From: Pectobacterium sp. PL152
Lineage (GTDB): Bacteria > Pseudomonadota > Gammaproteobacteria > Enterobacterales > Enterobacteriaceae
NCBI GenBank assembly: GCA_021907015.1
Contig: CP091064.1
Coordinates: 4,030,001 to 4,094,000, forward strand
Length of the DNA stretch: 64,000 bases
Direction of reading: 5' to 3'
How positions within the stretch are numbered: the stretch's first letter is position 1; every line of letters begins with the position of its first letter. Positions 42,259-52,785 of this stretch are shown here, piece after piece. Position numbers and translations under genes: made by a program. The notes below the pieces were generated by a model. It was not told the origin of the DNA and made no database searches. It saw only the letters and a list, made by a program, of their open reading frames with translations.

Positions 42259-42334
42259 GGGTCGTTAGCTCAGTCGGTAGAGCAGTTGACTTTTAATCAA
42301 TTGGTCGCAGGTTCGAATCCTGCACGACCCACCA
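42259..42334 (+). tRNA. tRNA-Lys (anticodon UUU), second copy
   Basis: Identical in sequence to the first copy, 37 bp downstream, also with encoded CCA. The pair is probably one transcript. Confidence 0.99.
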
Positions 42335-42403
42335 TTTCAGCAGTAGCATTCCTTTCTCGAATAAATTCATTTTAAGTCATATATCGCACGTGTCGTGTAG
42401 GTG

Positions 42404-42475
42404 AGACAAAGCCATTGAAAATGGTTTTGAACAACGCTTGCGTTGGCCCTACAAGGGTGAGTCTTAGAATAAGAC
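42404..42475 (+). repeat. Four-hairpin repeat unit beside the tRNA-Lys genes
   Basis: Stems: AAAGCCATT/AATGGTTTT (42408-42416, 42420-42428, one G.T), CAACG-CTTG-CGTTG (42432-42445), CCCT-ACA-AGGG (42447-42457) and GTCTTA-GAA-TAAGAC (42461-42475). The fold matches the units at 6268-6341 and inside 45251-45589, though stem sequences differ. Further hairpins follow: ACCTG/CAGGT (42481-42494), CAACGC/GCGTTG (42518-42533) and TCC/GGA. No gene is present in 42335-42814. Confidence 0.65.
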
Positions 42476-42565
42476 GAATAACCTGCGCTCAGGTTCGAGC
42501 CGAGCGAAGCGAGACAGCAACGCGTTAGCGTTGACCCCGGAGGGCGAGTCCGAAGGACGAGTCAT

Positions 42566-42600
42566 CCAGCACGACCCACCATTTCAGCAGTAGTATCCCT
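42566..42600 (+). repeat. Duplicated tRNA-Lys 3' end and flank
   Basis: GCACGACCCACCATTTCAGC and the following AGTAG repeat exactly the acceptor 3' arm, CCA and downstream flank of the second tRNA-Lys (42322-42347); imperfect similarity continues for about 50 bp more. No cloverleaf can be formed upstream, so this is a remnant or an integration-type direct repeat 247 bp from the intact copy. Confidence 0.8.
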
Positions 42601-42814
42601 TCCTCAAATAAGTCCACTTTAAGCCACATAGCACGTGTCATATCGATACGATAAAACTCATTATCATTCCCTGCTTGTTCAGGCTTTGGAGTATATTAGG
42701 CGTTTACCCCTCTCCATGGACTATATAACCCGTCAGGAACTGTTTTCTAATCCTATCGAGCGGGATGGAGTCATTGCCACAGGGAAGCGCGTGTAGCCCT
42801 GTTTAGGAAGATAT

Positions 42815-43531
42815 ATGATTGGTCCTTTGATTAATGGTGCTGCTATCTTGATTGGTAGTGGCTTGGGCATTGTTTTGCGTCGCTTTATCCCTCAACGTTT
42901 GCAAGATGGCCTTCCGCCAGCGTTTGCGATGGTGTCGATTGCAATGGGGATCACGCTGGTGGTTAAAGTCCAGCAGTTGCCTGCGGTGGCGTTGGCTATC
43001 GTGATTGGCGTGGCGTTAGGCGAGCTGCTCCGCATGGAGTCTGGTGTGCAGTGGGCTGGTACGATGATTCAGAGGGCGCTAAACCGCGTACTGCCTGCAC
43101 AAGAGCACCGCTTGCCGCAGGATGTCTACACTCAGAACTTTACTGCATTAATCGTTCTGTTTTGTGCCAGCGGCACCGGTGTGGTGGGCGCATTGACGGA
43201 AGGATTAACCGGTGATTATCAACTGCTGATCATCAAATCTGCTTTGGATATTTTTACCGCGCTGATTTTTTCCATCACGCTGGGTCTTGCTGTGATGTCG
43301 ATTGCGATACCACAGGTTATTGTCCAGGCGCTGCTGTTCTTCTCTGCCAAATTGATTATGCCCTTTATGACCGATATCACGATGGGTGACTTTTCTGCCT
43401 GTGGTGGCATTATCATGATTGCGGTAGGGCTGAGGATCGCGCAGATCAAATCCTTTGCGGTGGTTAACTTCCTGCCTGCTTTGGTTCTGGTTATACCTAT
43501 CTCTCTGTACTGGCATCGCCTCTTTGCCTAA
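42815..43531 (+). CDS. DUF554 (YqgA-type) membrane protein
   Basis: A 238-aa protein with about seven hydrophobic segments and the DUF554 landmarks GPLINGAAILIGSGLGI, VVIGVALGELL-like IVIGVALGELLRME, CASGTGVVGALTEGLTGDY and KSALDIFTALIFS. The family is widespread and annotated as a putative transporter or membrane protein of unknown role. It follows the tRNA region by about 200 bp and ends 14 bp before the convergent orphan gene. It is absent from this position in E. coli. Confidence 0.85.
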   Translation: MIGPLINGAAILIGSGLGIVLRRFIPQRLQDGLPPAFAMVSIAMGITLVVKVQQLPAVALAIVIGVALGELLRMESGVQWAGTMIQRALNRVLPAQEHRLPQDVYTQNFTALIVLFCASGTGVVGALTEGLTGDYQLLIIKSALDIFTALIFSITLGLAVMSIAIPQVIVQALLFFSAKLIMPFMTDITMGDFSACGGIIMIAVGLRIAQIKSFAVVNFLPALVLVIPISLYWHRLFA

Positions 43532-43545
43532 AGGGCGACGCCTGA

Positions 43546-43944
43546 TTAGCGGCTGACGATTGAGGGCATGTCGCCGCTAAAAATTTGTGTGACTTCCTGG
43601 TCGGTCAGCGGCACATTTTTGCTACAGACATAAATATGCTTTCCTTGCGGGCTGATGCTCTTGGCTAGCTCTATGTAGCTGGCAAATTCGACCTGGCTGT
43701 GTCCGCCTTCATTCATTTCCATGGCATGAATGATGACATTGTGCGAGGAGAACAAATTAATCAACCGCTTGGCTGCCACCTTGCGCGTGAGTCGATCCAA
43801 TAGTTTCATCGCCGGAATCATTTGACCGAGCAGTAAGCGTGTGGTGGTAAAAGGCGTTGCTGACGTCTCTGTCACCTCTTGTTTTGTCTCCACGTTTCTG
43901 ACGGTCAGGGTATCGCGATATATTCTGATATAGAGGCTGGCCAT
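43546..43944 (-). CDS. Hypothetical protein, 132 aa
   Basis: A soluble-looking protein starting MASLYIRIYRDTLTVRNVET and ending DMPSIVSR. It has no signal peptide, membrane segment or Cys-rich motif. The opening (LYIRIYRDTLTVRNVETKQE) is faintly reminiscent of the first strands of actin-like cell-shape proteins, but this is only an impression. GGAGAGA lies about six bases upstream of the ATG (minus strand), and codon use resembles neighbours. It is divergent from nadA and convergent with the DUF554 gene. I do not recognise its function. Confidence 0.65.
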   Translation of the reverse strand: MASLYIRIYRDTLTVRNVETKQEVTETSATPFTTTRLLLGQMIPAMKLLDRLTRKVAAKRLINLFSSHNVIIHAMEMNEGGHSQVEFASYIELAKSISPQGKHIYVCSKNVPLTDQEVTQIFSGDMPSIVSR

Positions 43945-44168
43945 GCCATTTCTCTCCTTGTCTCTCTTCTACGTCGCTTTTCGACAAGCAATACCATTCA
44001 CACATTGGATATCACTATTTTAAGCATATTAAACAAAATGGTCAGTTTTCTGGAAAAACATCGCGACTTTGGGGCGTTTTTCGGTATTTTGTTTAGGATA
44101 AAAACTCCGATGCTGGTGGTAAACCAGTATTAGGTGTTACAACCCGAGTTGTCATCGTGGAAATCCAT

Positions 44169-45230
44169 ATGAGTACCCTTTTTGATAGCAATGAGACCAT
44201 TTATCCGTTTCCGCCGAAACCGAAGCCATTATCGGCTGAGGCGAAGCAGCACTATCGTAGCAGGATAAAAACACTGCTGCGGGAAAGAAACGCCGTCATG
44301 GTAGCGCACTACTATACCGATCCTGAAATTCAGGCGTTGGCAGAGGAAACCGGTGGCTGCGTGGCGGACTCGCTGGAAATGGCGCGGTTCGGCAGCACCC
44401 ATTCAGCCTCGACGCTGCTGGTAGCGGGTGTTCGCTTTATGGGGGAAACAGCCAAGATACTCAATCCAGAAAAGACGATTCTGATGCCCACGCTGGAAGC
44501 AGAATGCTCGCTCGATCTCGGTTGCCCCGTTGATGAATTTAGCCGCTTTTGCGATGCACACCCGGATCGCACAGTGGTGGTGTATGCCAATACCTCTGCG
44601 GCGGTAAAAGCGCGTGCCGATTGGGTGGTCACATCCAGTATCGCGGTGGAGTTGATCGAGCATCTGGATAGCCTGGGAGAAAAGATTATCTGGGCACCGG
44701 ACCGTCATCTGGGAAGCTATGTACAAAAGCAGACAGGGGCGGATGTACTGTGCTGGCAAGGCGCGTGCATTGTGCATGACGAATTTAAAACGCAGGCGCT
44801 GAAGCGCATGAAGATCCTGTACCCGGATGCGGCAATCCTGGTCCATCCAGAATCGCCGCAAAGCGTGGTAGAGATGGCTGACGCCGTTGGGTCGACCAGC
44901 CAACTGATTCAGGCGGCGAAAACGCTGCCGCAGCGCGAACTGATTGTGGCGACCGATCGCGGTATTTTCTACAAGATGCAGCAGGCTTGCCCGGATAAAA
45001 CGTTGCTGGAAGCGCCGACAGCGGGTGAAGGGGCGACCTGCCGCAGCTGTGCGCACTGCCCGTGGATGGCGATGAATGGGCTGGAAGCGATTGCTAACGG
45101 CCTGGAACAAGGGGGACGCGCTCATGAGATTCATGTTGATGCCGCTCTGCGAGAAGGCGCGCTAATCCCGCTGAATCGCATGCTGGATTTTGCGGCGTCA
45201 CTAAAATTGCGTGTGAAAGGGAATGCCTGA
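44169..45230 (+). CDS. nadA: Quinolinate synthase
   Basis: A 353-aa [4Fe-4S] enzyme (E. coli 347 aa) condensing iminoaspartate with dihydroxyacetone phosphate to quinolinate in de novo NAD synthesis. Cluster Cys residues are in [23 protein letters not shown] and [25 protein letters not shown] is a substrate-site segment. I start at ATG 44169 because [18 protein letters not shown] aligns with the family; a GTG at 44157 would add four residues. TAAACA (44030) and TGTTTA (44090) half-sites upstream recall NadR boxes but are not properly spaced. An ERIC composite now separates it from pnuC. Confidence 0.96.
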   Translation: MSTLFDSNETIYPFPPKPKPLSAEAKQHYRSRIKTLLRERNAVMVAHYYTDPEIQALAEETGGCVADSLEMARFGSTHSASTLLVAGVRFMGETAKILNPEKTILMPTLEAECSLDLGCPVDEFSRFCDAHPDRTVVVYANTSAAVKARADWVVTSSIAVELIEHLDSLGEKIIWAPDRHLGSYVQKQTGADVLCWQGACIVHDEFKTQALKRMKILYPDAAILVHPESPQSVVEMADAVGSTSQLIQAAKTLPQRELIVATDRGIFYKMQQACPDKTLLEAPTAGEGATCRSCAHCPWMAMNGLEAIANGLEQGGRAHEIHVDAALREGALIPLNRMLDFAASLKLRVKGNA

Positions 45231-45250
45231 CGGCGAATCAGGCATCTCGA

Positions 45251-45589
45251 TATACCCTAAATAATTCGAGTTTCAGGACAAAAACGGCAAAGCGTTTTTG
45301 AACAGCGCTTGCGCTGGCCCCGAAGGGGTGAGGCCTAGGCCGAATAACGCGGCAAGGGAAGGACAAATTCGTCGGGAACGAATTTGACCAGCCAACAGCT
45401 GGCCTCCGGTGAGAGACAGGATGTCTCTCCCTCATCCCGATGAGCTTACTCAGGTAAGTGATTCGTGTGACAAATCTGCCGGGAGCAGATTTGAACGCTG
45501 CTTGCAGCGGCCCTTCAGGGCGAGGCCCACGACGGGCCGAGTATTTGAACTCAGCCAACGCACATGCAACTTGAAGTATGACGGGTATA
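45251..45589 (+). repeat. ERIC element with three nested four-hairpin insertions
   Basis: The ends TATACCCTAAATAATTCGAG and GCAACTTGAAGTATGACGGG TATA are normal ERIC termini, and ERIC core pieces (GCGGCAAGGGAAGGA, CATCCCGATGAGCTTACTCA) remain in order, but the 125-bp element is enlarged to 339 bp by three inserts, about 45277-45346, 45362-45429 and 45469-45548. Each starts GACAAA and folds into a series of hairpins (listed in the findings). It fills the nadA-pnuC gap (45231-45624). Confidence 0.8.
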
Positions 45590-45624
45590 GACATTTCTTA
45601 CAATAATTGAGACAGGGTGGTGAG

Positions 45625-46350
45625 ATGGATTTTTTTAGTACCAGCAACATTTTAATTCATATTCCTTTGGGGGAAGGGGGATACGATCTTTCCTGGATTG
45701 AGGCGATCGGTACGCTGTTTGGCCTGCTGTGTATTTGGTTCGCGAGTCAGGAAAAAACCATCAACTATCTGTTTGGGTTGATTAACGTCACGCTGTTCGC
45801 CGTGATCTTTTTCCAGATTCAGCTCTATGCCAGCCTGTTGCTGCAAATCTTCTTTTTTGCCGCCAATATTTATGGCTGGTATGCCTGGACGCGCAAGACG
45901 GACTCGCAGGAAGTGGAACTGCGCATCCGCTGGCTGCCAGTGCAGAAGCTGATTGGCTGGTCGGTGGCGTGTGTTGTCGTGATTGGCTTGATGACGTTCT
46001 ACATTGATGCGGTGTTTGCCGTGCTGACGCGTATTGCCGTTTCCGGTATGCAGGGGCTGGGGCTGTCAGTACAGATGCCGACCCTCCAGCCGGATGCGTT
46101 CCCATTCTGGGATTCCACCATGATGGTGTTGTCGATCGTCGCGATGATCCTGATGACGCGTAAATACGTCGAAAACTGGCTGCTGTGGGTGGTGATTGAT
46201 GTGATAAGCGTGGTGATTTTTGCTTATCAGGGCGTCTACGCGATGGCAGTCGAGTACGCCATCCTGACGCTAATCGCCCTGAACGGCTCCTGGCTATGGA
46301 TTAAGAGCGCACAGGAAAACCGCATTAACGCGGTTTCACACGGGGTGTAA
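45625..46350 (+). CDS. pnuC: Nicotinamide riboside transporter
   Basis: A 241-aa membrane protein (E. coli 239) with about seven helices that takes up nicotinamide riboside for NAD salvage. Conserved segments are the N-terminal GGYDLSWIEAIGTLFGLLCI, NYLFGLINVTLFAVIFFQIQ, YGWYAWTRK and MMVLSIVAMILMTRKYVENW with W-L-L-W-V. I start at 45625 (MDFFSTSNILIHIPLG); GGTGAG lies just upstream. In E. coli nadA-pnuC form an operon under NadR; the ERIC composite here may carry or interrupt transcription. Confidence 0.96.
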   Translation: MDFFSTSNILIHIPLGEGGYDLSWIEAIGTLFGLLCIWFASQEKTINYLFGLINVTLFAVIFFQIQLYASLLLQIFFFAANIYGWYAWTRKTDSQEVELRIRWLPVQKLIGWSVACVVVIGLMTFYIDAVFAVLTRIAVSGMQGLGLSVQMPTLQPDAFPFWDSTMMVLSIVAMILMTRKYVENWLLWVVIDVISVVIFAYQGVYAMAVEYAILTLIALNGSWLWIKSAQENRINAVSHGV

Positions 46351-46357
46351 TCCAAAC

Positions 46358-47323
46358 TTAATGCTTGTGGTGGTGACCTTCAGCCTCATTCTTTTCACCA
46401 TAATGAATAGCCGAATGATGGCTTTCCTGGTGGTGGAAAGCGCAGTGGTCATCATCACAGCGTTGATATTCCATCTGTACCGTTGCGTGTTCAATCTGAT
46501 AGTTCTGCAGTAAATATTCCTGAATACGTCTTAACAACGCATCATGATCGTGAGGCGGAACCACCTGCGCATGCAGTGTCATCATCGGCTTTTCGCCCAC
46601 CTGCCATAAATGAACGTGGTGGATATTTCTGACTTCGGGAATATTCAGCGTCAGATCTTTCTGTAGAACCTCAACGCTAAGCTGGTTAGGTGTGCCTTCC
46701 AGCAATTCGTGAATGCTTTCTTTCAATAGCGCCCACGCACTGCGCAGTACCAGACACGATACCAAAATAGAAAGAATCGGGTCGATAGGCGTCCAGTTGG
46801 TATAAAGGATGATCACGGCAGCGGCAATCGCGCCGACGGAGCCGAGCAGGTCGCCCAGCACATGCAGCGCCGCCGCGCGGACGTTAATATTTTTCTCCTC
46901 GCTACCGTGATGTAATAGCCAAAACGCCACGATGTTTGCCAGTAACCCGGCGATGGCGACAAGTAGCATAGGCACGCCAGCAACGGGCTGTGGCTCATAG
47001 AAGCGTTGGATGGCTTCCCAACAGATGAACGCGGTGATCAGTATCAGTGTCAGTGCGTTCACAAAAGCGGCGAGGGTCGTGAGTCGCAAATAGCCGAAGG
47101 TATGGCGGGCATTGGGCTTACGCTGTGCAAAACGCACGGCGACAAGCGCGACGAACAGCGCGGCGGCGTCCGTCAGCATATGCCCCGCATCGGCGAGCAG
47201 GGCGAGGGAGCCGGACAACAGGCCGCCAATAACTTCGGCCACCATAAACGTGGCGGTAATGATAAACGCGGCCAGCAGGCGTTTACTGTTGCCTGATTCT
47301 GCGTGGCTGTGGTTATGTGCCAT
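46358..47323 (-). CDS. zitB: Zinc transporter ZitB (CDF family)
   Basis: A 321-aa cation diffusion facilitator with six membrane helices. The zinc site of helices II and V is given by [18 protein letters not shown] and [17 protein letters not shown] (HxxxD pairs). Both tails are His-rich ([11 protein letters not shown] and [16 protein letters not shown]). It exports zinc from the cytoplasm in exchange for protons. It is convergent with pnuC, seven bp apart, and divergent from aroG; the 294-bp gap 47324-47617 contains the two promoters but no operator I can name. Confidence 0.95.
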   Translation of the reverse strand: MAHNHSHAESGNSKRLLAAFIITATFMVAEVIGGLLSGSLALLADAGHMLTDAAALFVALVAVRFAQRKPNARHTFGYLRLTTLAAFVNALTLILITAFICWEAIQRFYEPQPVAGVPMLLVAIAGLLANIVAFWLLHHGSEEKNINVRAAALHVLGDLLGSVGAIAAAVIILYTNWTPIDPILSILVSCLVLRSAWALLKESIHELLEGTPNQLSVEVLQKDLTLNIPEVRNIHHVHLWQVGEKPMMTLHAQVVPPHDHDALLRRIQEYLLQNYQIEHATVQMEYQRCDDDHCAFHHQESHHSAIHYGEKNEAEGHHHKH

Positions 47324-47617
47324 AGATCACCCTGAGCAGCGGTTTTATTCCACTTTACTGAAATCCGCAGAGAAAACCTATTCTGCGGTTCACTGACCTG
47401 TTGGTTGTGCGATTTCTGGTGAAAATAGGACGGATGCGCCATCTGAGAGCATTTGATCGCGTAAATCCCGTTGATTTCAGCGCCCTGATAACACCAGCTT
47501 GACATATAATAATCAATCTTCAATATGAAACATCCCGTTTCTCAGGCTACCCGTATAGGCGGGATGGCGCGTATTGGATGGGGTTAACATACCGTTTCGG
47601 AACCGATGGATTTATTT

Positions 47618-48673
47618 ATGAATTACCAAAATGATGATTTAAGAATTAAAGAGATTAATGAACTTTTGCCGCCGGTTGCTTTGTTAGAAAAGTTTCCAGC
47701 CACGGAGAAGGCAGCGGAAACGGTATCGTTCGCGCGTACTGCCATCCATAAAATTCTCAACGGCAATGACGATCGCCTGCTGGTGGTGATTGGTCCTTGC
47801 TCGATCCACGACACGAAAGCGGCAAAAGAGTACGCCGCGCGTTTGCTGGCGCTGCGTGATGAACTGAGCGACGATCTGGAAGTGGTGATGCGGGTTTATT
47901 TTGAAAAACCCCGCACCACGATTGGCTGGAAAGGGCTCATCAACGATCCGCACATGGACAATAGCTTCCAGATCAACGATGGCCTGCGTATTGCACGCCA
48001 GCTGTTGCTGGAAATTAACGACACCGGTTTGCCAGCGGCGGGTGAATTTCTGGACATGATCACCCCGCAATACCTGGCGGATTTGATGAGCTGGGGCGCT
48101 ATCGGCGCACGTACGACAGAATCCCAGGTACACCGTGAATTAGCGTCTGGCCTGTCATGCCCTGTTGGCTTTAAAAATGGTACCGACGGCACCATCAAGG
48201 TCGCGATTGATGCGATTAACGCCGCCAGCGCACCGCACTGTTTCCTGTCTGTGACCAAATGGGGCCATTCGGCTATCGTGAACACCAGCGGTAACAACGA
48301 TTGCCACATCATTCTGCGCGGTGGTAAAACGCCGAACTACAGCGCTGAACACGTTAAAGACGTGAAGGTTGGCTTGGAAAAAGCGGGCCTGACACCGCAG
48401 GTCATGATCGATTTCAGCCATGCGAACAGCAGCAAGCAGTTCAAAAAGCAGATGGATGTCTGTACTGACGTCAGTGGGCAGATCGCTCAGGGCGACAAAG
48501 CGATTATGGGCGTGATGGTAGAAAGCCATCTGGTTGAAGGCAACCAAAGTCTGGAAAGCGGTGAACCGTTGGTTTATGGCCGTAGCGTAACTGACGCGTG
48601 TATTGGCTGGGAAGACACGGAATCCCTGCTGCGTCAGTTAGCGTCTGCGGTACGCGAACGCCGCAGCAAGTAG
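47618..48673 (+). CDS. aroG: 3-deoxy-7-phosphoheptulonate synthase, Phe-sensitive
   Basis: A 351-aa type I DAHP synthase (E. coli AroG 350 aa) joining phosphoenolpyruvate and erythrose 4-phosphate in the first step of aromatic amino acid synthesis. Key segments are VVIGPCSIHD (metal Cys), RVYFEKPRTTIGWKGLINDP, GARTTESQVHRELASGLSCP and the metal residues in VMIDFSHANSSKQ and GWEDTE. Overall identity to the Phe-inhibited AroG isozyme, not AroF or AroH, underlies the call. I start at ATG 47618 (MNYQNDDLRIKEI); an ATG four codons upstream is in frame but not conserved. Confidence 0.96.
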   Translation: MNYQNDDLRIKEINELLPPVALLEKFPATEKAAETVSFARTAIHKILNGNDDRLLVVIGPCSIHDTKAAKEYAARLLALRDELSDDLEVVMRVYFEKPRTTIGWKGLINDPHMDNSFQINDGLRIARQLLLEINDTGLPAAGEFLDMITPQYLADLMSWGAIGARTTESQVHRELASGLSCPVGFKNGTDGTIKVAIDAINAASAPHCFLSVTKWGHSAIVNTSGNNDCHIILRGGKTPNYSAEHVKDVKVGLEKAGLTPQVMIDFSHANSSKQFKKQMDVCTDVSGQIAQGDKAIMGVMVESHLVEGNQSLESGEPLVYGRSVTDACIGWEDTESLLRQLASAVRERRSK

Positions 48674-48714
48674 TATCGAATGGCGTGCTAGCTGGCGCGC
48701 CATAGAACATAAAT

Positions 48715-48743
48715 AAAAAACCCGGCACAGGCCGGGTTTTTCT
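48715..48743. terminator. Bidirectional terminator, aroG / gpmA
   Basis: CCCGGC pairs with GCCGGG around ACAG, flanked by AAAAAA on the left and TTTTTCT on the right, so it can stop both converging transcripts. Confidence 0.93.
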
Positions 48744-48757
48744 CATTCAGCGGTAAA

Positions 48758-49510
48758 TTACTTCGCTTTACCCTGATTTGCTACTGCAGCAGCTTTTGCA
48801 GCGATTTCGTCTGCGTTGCCCAGGTAGTAACGTTTGATTGGCTTGAAGTTCTCGTCGAACTCATAAACCAACGGCACGCCAGTTGGAATATTCAGTTCCA
48901 GAATTTCGTCTTCGCCCATGTTGTCCAGGTATTTCACCAGTGCACGCAGTGAGTTACCGTGAGCCGCGATGATAACGCGCTCGCCGCTCTTGATGCGTGG
49001 CAGGATGGTTTCATTCCAGTAAGGCACAACACGTTCGATGGTCAGCGCCAGGCTTTCAGTCAGCGGCAGCTCTTTGTCGCTCAGAGAAGCGTAACGCGGA
49101 TCGTGGCCAGGGAAACGTTCGTCATCACGCGTCAACTCTGGAGGCGTAATTGCGAAACCACGACGCCATTGTTTAACCTGCTCGTCACCGTATTTCTCAG
49201 CGGTTTCGGCTTTGTTCAGACCCTGCAGCGCACCGTAGTGGCGCTCGTTCAGTTTCCAGGATTTTTCAACTGGCAACCAGGCTTGATCCAGCTCGTCCAG
49301 TACGTTCCACAGTGTGTGAATGGCACGTTTCAGCACGGAGGTATACGCGAAATCAAAGGCAAAACCTTCGTCTTTCAGCAGCTGACCTGCGGCTTTGGCT
49401 TCTGAACGGCCTTTGTCGGACAGATCGACATCGTACCAGCCCGTGAAGCGGTTTTCGTTGTTCCACTGGCTCTCACCGTGTCTTACCAGTACCAGCTTAG
49501 TTACAGCCAT
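48758..49510 (-). CDS. gpmA: 2,3-bisphosphoglycerate-dependent phosphoglycerate mutase
   Basis: A 250-aa glycolytic enzyme identical in length to E. coli GpmA, interconverting 3- and 2-phosphoglycerate through phosphohistidine 11 ([12 protein letters not shown]). Other active-site pieces are [38 protein letters not shown] and [16 protein letters not shown] start at 49510 ([12 protein letters not shown]); the frame extends upstream but is not conserved. GGAAGGAG is well placed. Confidence 0.97.
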   Translation of the reverse strand: MAVTKLVLVRHGESQWNNENRFTGWYDVDLSDKGRSEAKAAGQLLKDEGFAFDFAYTSVLKRAIHTLWNVLDELDQAWLPVEKSWKLNERHYGALQGLNKAETAEKYGDEQVKQWRRGFAITPPELTRDDERFPGHDPRYASLSDKELPLTESLALTIERVVPYWNETILPRIKSGERVIIAAHGNSLRALVKYLDNMGEDEILELNIPTGVPLVYEFDENFKPIKRYYLGNADEIAAKAAAVANQGKAK

Positions 49511-49647
49511 AGCTAAACTCCTTCCTATCCTAAGATTTCTGTGATAACTGATTTCATTATAGGGGCGGAGAACGGTTATCGGCAATCGATAGTCGATGGC
49601 AAGCGTGATTTATCCGCAGGTTATTTGCGTAAAATCACGCTCTGGCT

Positions 49648-52600
49648 TTACCGTTTCAGCAAACCGGATTCCCCCTTGTGCAATAGCAGATAAACCGCAG
49701 GGATCACTAGCATAGACAGCAGGGGCGCGCTCACCATCCCGCCGATCATCGGTGCAGCGATCCGCTGCATGATTTCAGACCCGCTGCCTCCACCCCACAT
49801 AATGGGGAGTAACCCAGCCATAATCGTCGCTACGGTCATCATTTTTGGCCGTACGCGCAGAACCGCCCCTTCGTGGATGGCATCCATTAACTGCTGGCGC
49901 GACAGCGCCTGACCGGCCACACGGTGTTTCTCCACCGCATGATTGAGGTACAGCAGCATAATGACGCCAAACTCCGCCGAGACACCCGCCAGTGCAATAA
50001 AGCCCACAGCACCGGCTACAGAAAGATTATAGCCAAGGATATAGAGCAGCCAGACGCCGCCAATCAGCGCGAACGGCAGCGTTGCCATAATCAGCAAGGC
50101 GTCCTTGATGCGGTTGAAGGTCACGTACAACAGCACAAAAATGATCAGCAACGTAAAAGGCACGACGACTTTCATTTTTTCCGTGGCGCGTTCCAGATAC
50201 TCAAATTGACCGGACCAGCTCAGCGAAACCCCTTCCGGCAGCGTGACCTGCTGGGCAACGGCCTGTTGCATGTCTTCAACGGCGGATTTCAGATCACGGC
50301 CGCGCAGGTCGACATAAATCCAGTCCGACAGACGACTGTTCTCGCTTTTCAGCATCGGTGGCCCTTCGCTGACGCGAATATCAGCCAGTTCTGCCAGCGC
50401 CACTCTGCTGCCGTTTGCCGTCACGATGGGCAGGTCGCGCAATTTTTGTAGCGAATCACGTAATTCACGCGGGTAACGGATATTGATGGGGTAACGCTGG
50501 CGGCCTTCAATGGTTTCACCGATGTTCTGCCCGCCGATGAGCGTCGCGACCACCGACTGAAGCTCTTCGACGGATACGCCGTAGCGTGCGGCGCGTTGCC
50601 GGTCGATATCAATATCGATATAGCGCCCGCCCGCTAACCGTTCCGCCAGCGCAGAGGTCACGCCAGGAACCTGTTTGACCACCTGTTCGATTTGCTCGGC
50701 GGTGCGTTCGATGTCTGCCAGATTATTGCCGTTGACCTTGATGCCCACCGGGCTTTTGATACCGGTAGCCAACATGTCCAGCCGGTTGCGAATCGGTGGC
50801 ACCCACACGTTGGCGATACCCGGCAGGCTGACGGTGCGATCCAACTCGGCCACCAGTTTGTCCATGGTCATGCCCTCGCGCCATTGGTCGCGTGGTTTCA
50901 GCCGAATCGTACTTTCCAGCATGGTGAGCGGGGCGGGGTCGGTTGCTGTTTCGGCACGACCGGCCTTACCAAAAACCGATTCAACTTCGGGCACGGTTTT
51001 AATCAGCCGATCCGTTTGTTGTAGCAGGCGACCCGCCTCACGCGCGGAGATGCCGGGCAGGGTCGAAGGCATATACAGCAGATCGCCTTCATCCAGCGGT
51101 GGCATAAATTCGCTGCCCAGGCGGCTTAGAGGAAAGAGCGTCAGCAGCAACAGCAGGCCGGAAACCAGCAACGTGATCTTCGGGTAGCTCAGCACTTTTT
51201 GTAGCACCGGATGATAGAGTGCAATCAGCCAACGGTTAATCGGGTTTGCCTGTTCGTCCGGTATCTTACCGCGCACGAAATACCCCATTAATACCGGAAC
51301 CAGCGTAATGCCTAATCCGGCGGCGACGGCCATGGCATAGGTTTTGGTAAAGGCCAGCGGTGAAAACATGCGGCCTTCCTGCGCTTCCAGTGAGAACACG
51401 GGCACAAACGACAGCGTAATGATCAGCAGGCTGCAAAACAGCGCAGGCCCCACTTCCACCGCAGCCCGCTCCGCTAACTGCCACCATTCGTTATTCTGTG
51501 GCTGTTTGCCGGGGTTTTCATGCCGCCACTGCTCAATGACTTTATGCATGTTTTCTATCATCACAATCGCGGCATCCACCATGGCGCCGATGGCAATCGC
51601 GATACCACCCAGCGACATAATATTCGCGTTCACGCCCTGATAGCGCATGATGATAAACGCGCCCAAAATCCCCAGCGGTAGACTGATGATTGCCACCAGC
51701 GCCGAGCGGAAGTGGAACAGAAACAGTGCGCAGATGACGGCGACAACGATAAACTCTTCCAGCAGTTTGAAGCTGAGCGTGTCGATAGCATGCTCAATAA
51801 GCTGAGAGCGATCGTAAGTTGGGACGATCTCAACGCCGACTGGCAGGCTTTTTTGTATCTCCTGTAACCGAGCCTTGACGGCATGCAGCGTATTCAGCGC
51901 ATTTTTGCCATAGCGCAGAACGATAATGCCGCCTGCCACTTCGCCTTCACCATTCAATTCGGCAATGCCGCGCCGCATCTCCGGCCCTTCTCTGAGCGTA
52001 GCGACATCCTGCAACAGCACAGGGATGCCGTTACGGGTGGTGATCATTACATGGTTAAAGTCTTGCGCGGTCTTCAGGTAGCCGGTGGTACGCACCATGT
52101 ACTCCGCTTCGCCCAGTTCCAGCACCGAACCGCCATTTTCCTGATTCGCCGCCTGAACGGCACTGACGATCTGCTGGTGGGTGATGCCCTGCGTCCGCAT
52201 ACGTTCTGGATCGACGACGATCTGATATTGCTTGACCATGCCGCCCACGCTGGCGACTTCTGCCACATCAGGCACCGTTTTCAGTTCATATTTCAGCAGC
52301 CAGTCCTGAAAGCCGCGCAGGTCGGCCAGACTGTATTTACCGCTACGATCCACCAGCGCGTACTCGTAGATCCAGCCAACACCGGTGGCGTCCGGGCCAA
52401 GCGCGGTTTTGGCCTCAGCAGGCAGGCTGGATTGCACCTGACTGAGGTACTCCAGCACGCGGGAACGTGCCCAGTAGGGATCGGTTCCGTCTTCAAACAG
52501 CACATAGACGTAAGCATCACCAAACATGGAAAAGCCCCGTACTGTCTTGGCACCCGGTACGGAAAGCATGGTGGTGGTCAGCGGATAGGTCACCTGATTT

Positions 52601-52785
52601 TCCACCACCTGCGGCGCCTTGCCCGGATAGCTGACGCGAATGATGACCTGTACGTCAGACAGATCGGGCAGGGCATCCAGCGGCGTTTTTTGCAGAGAGA
52701 TCAGTCCCCACGCCGCCATGAACAGCGCCGCCAGTAAAATCAGCAGGCGATTGTTGAGCGACCAGCGAATCACATAGGCAATCAT
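49648..52785 (-). CDS. cusA: CusA/SilA-type copper/silver efflux RND pump
   Basis: A 1045-aa heavy-metal RND transporter (E. coli CusA 1047 aa), the proton-driven inner-membrane pump of a tripartite efflux system. It has the RND layout of TM1, a large periplasmic domain, TM2-6, a second periplasmic domain and TM7-12. Methionines of the metal path in E. coli CusA have counterparts in [21 protein letters not shown] and [15 protein letters not shown]4 has the proton-relay Asp in [20 protein letters not shown]. Its ATG overlaps the end of cusB by four bases. Silver, copper or both could be the substrate. Confidence 0.93.
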   Translation of the reverse strand: MIAYVIRWSLNNRLLILLAALFMAAWGLISLQKTPLDALPDLSDVQVIIRVSYPGKAPQVVENQVTYPLTTTMLSVPGAKTVRGFSMFGDAYVYVLFEDGTDPYWARSRVLEYLSQVQSSLPAEAKTALGPDATGVGWIYEYALVDRSGKYSLADLRGFQDWLLKYELKTVPDVAEVASVGGMVKQYQIVVDPERMRTQGITHQQIVSAVQAANQENGGSVLELGEAEYMVRTTGYLKTAQDFNHVMITTRNGIPVLLQDVATLREGPEMRRGIAELNGEGEVAGGIIVLRYGKNALNTLHAVKARLQEIQKSLPVGVEIVPTYDRSQLIEHAIDTLSFKLLEEFIVVAVICALFLFHFRSALVAIISLPLGILGAFIIMRYQGVNANIMSLGGIAIAIGAMVDAAIVMIENMHKVIEQWRHENPGKQPQNNEWWQLAERAAVEVGPALFCSLLIITLSFVPVFSLEAQEGRMFSPLAFTKTYAMAVAAGLGITLVPVLMGYFVRGKIPDEQANPINRWLIALYHPVLQKVLSYPKITLLVSGLLLLLTLFPLSRLGSEFMPPLDEGDLLYMPSTLPGISAREAGRLLQQTDRLIKTVPEVESVFGKAGRAETATDPAPLTMLESTIRLKPRDQWREGMTMDKLVAELDRTVSLPGIANVWVPPIRNRLDMLATGIKSPVGIKVNGNNLADIERTAEQIEQVVKQVPGVTSALAERLAGGRYIDIDIDRQRAARYGVSVEELQSVVATLIGGQNIGETIEGRQRYPINIRYPRELRDSLQKLRDLPIVTANGSRVALAELADIRVSEGPPMLKSENSRLSDWIYVDLRGRDLKSAVEDMQQAVAQQVTLPEGVSLSWSGQFEYLERATEKMKVVVPFTLLIIFVLLYVTFNRIKDALLIMATLPFALIGGVWLLYILGYNLSVAGAVGFIALAGVSAEFGVIMLLYLNHAVEKHRVAGQALSRQQLMDAIHEGAVLRVRPKMMTVATIMAGLLPIMWGGGSGSEIMQRIAAPMIGGMVSAPLLSMLVIPAVYLLLHKGESGLLKR

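Noticed and set aside
42535..42600. Third tRNA-Lys gene
   Set aside because: Only the 3' acceptor strand and CCA are present; no D or anticodon arm can be formed upstream.
44030..44095. NadR operator upstream of nadA
   Set aside because: TAAACA and TGTTTA are 60 bp apart and in the wrong order for the TGTTTA-N6-TAAACA palindrome.
45251..45589. CRISPR array
   Set aside because: The repeated hairpin units differ in sequence, are not regularly spaced by unique spacers, and no cas genes are present.
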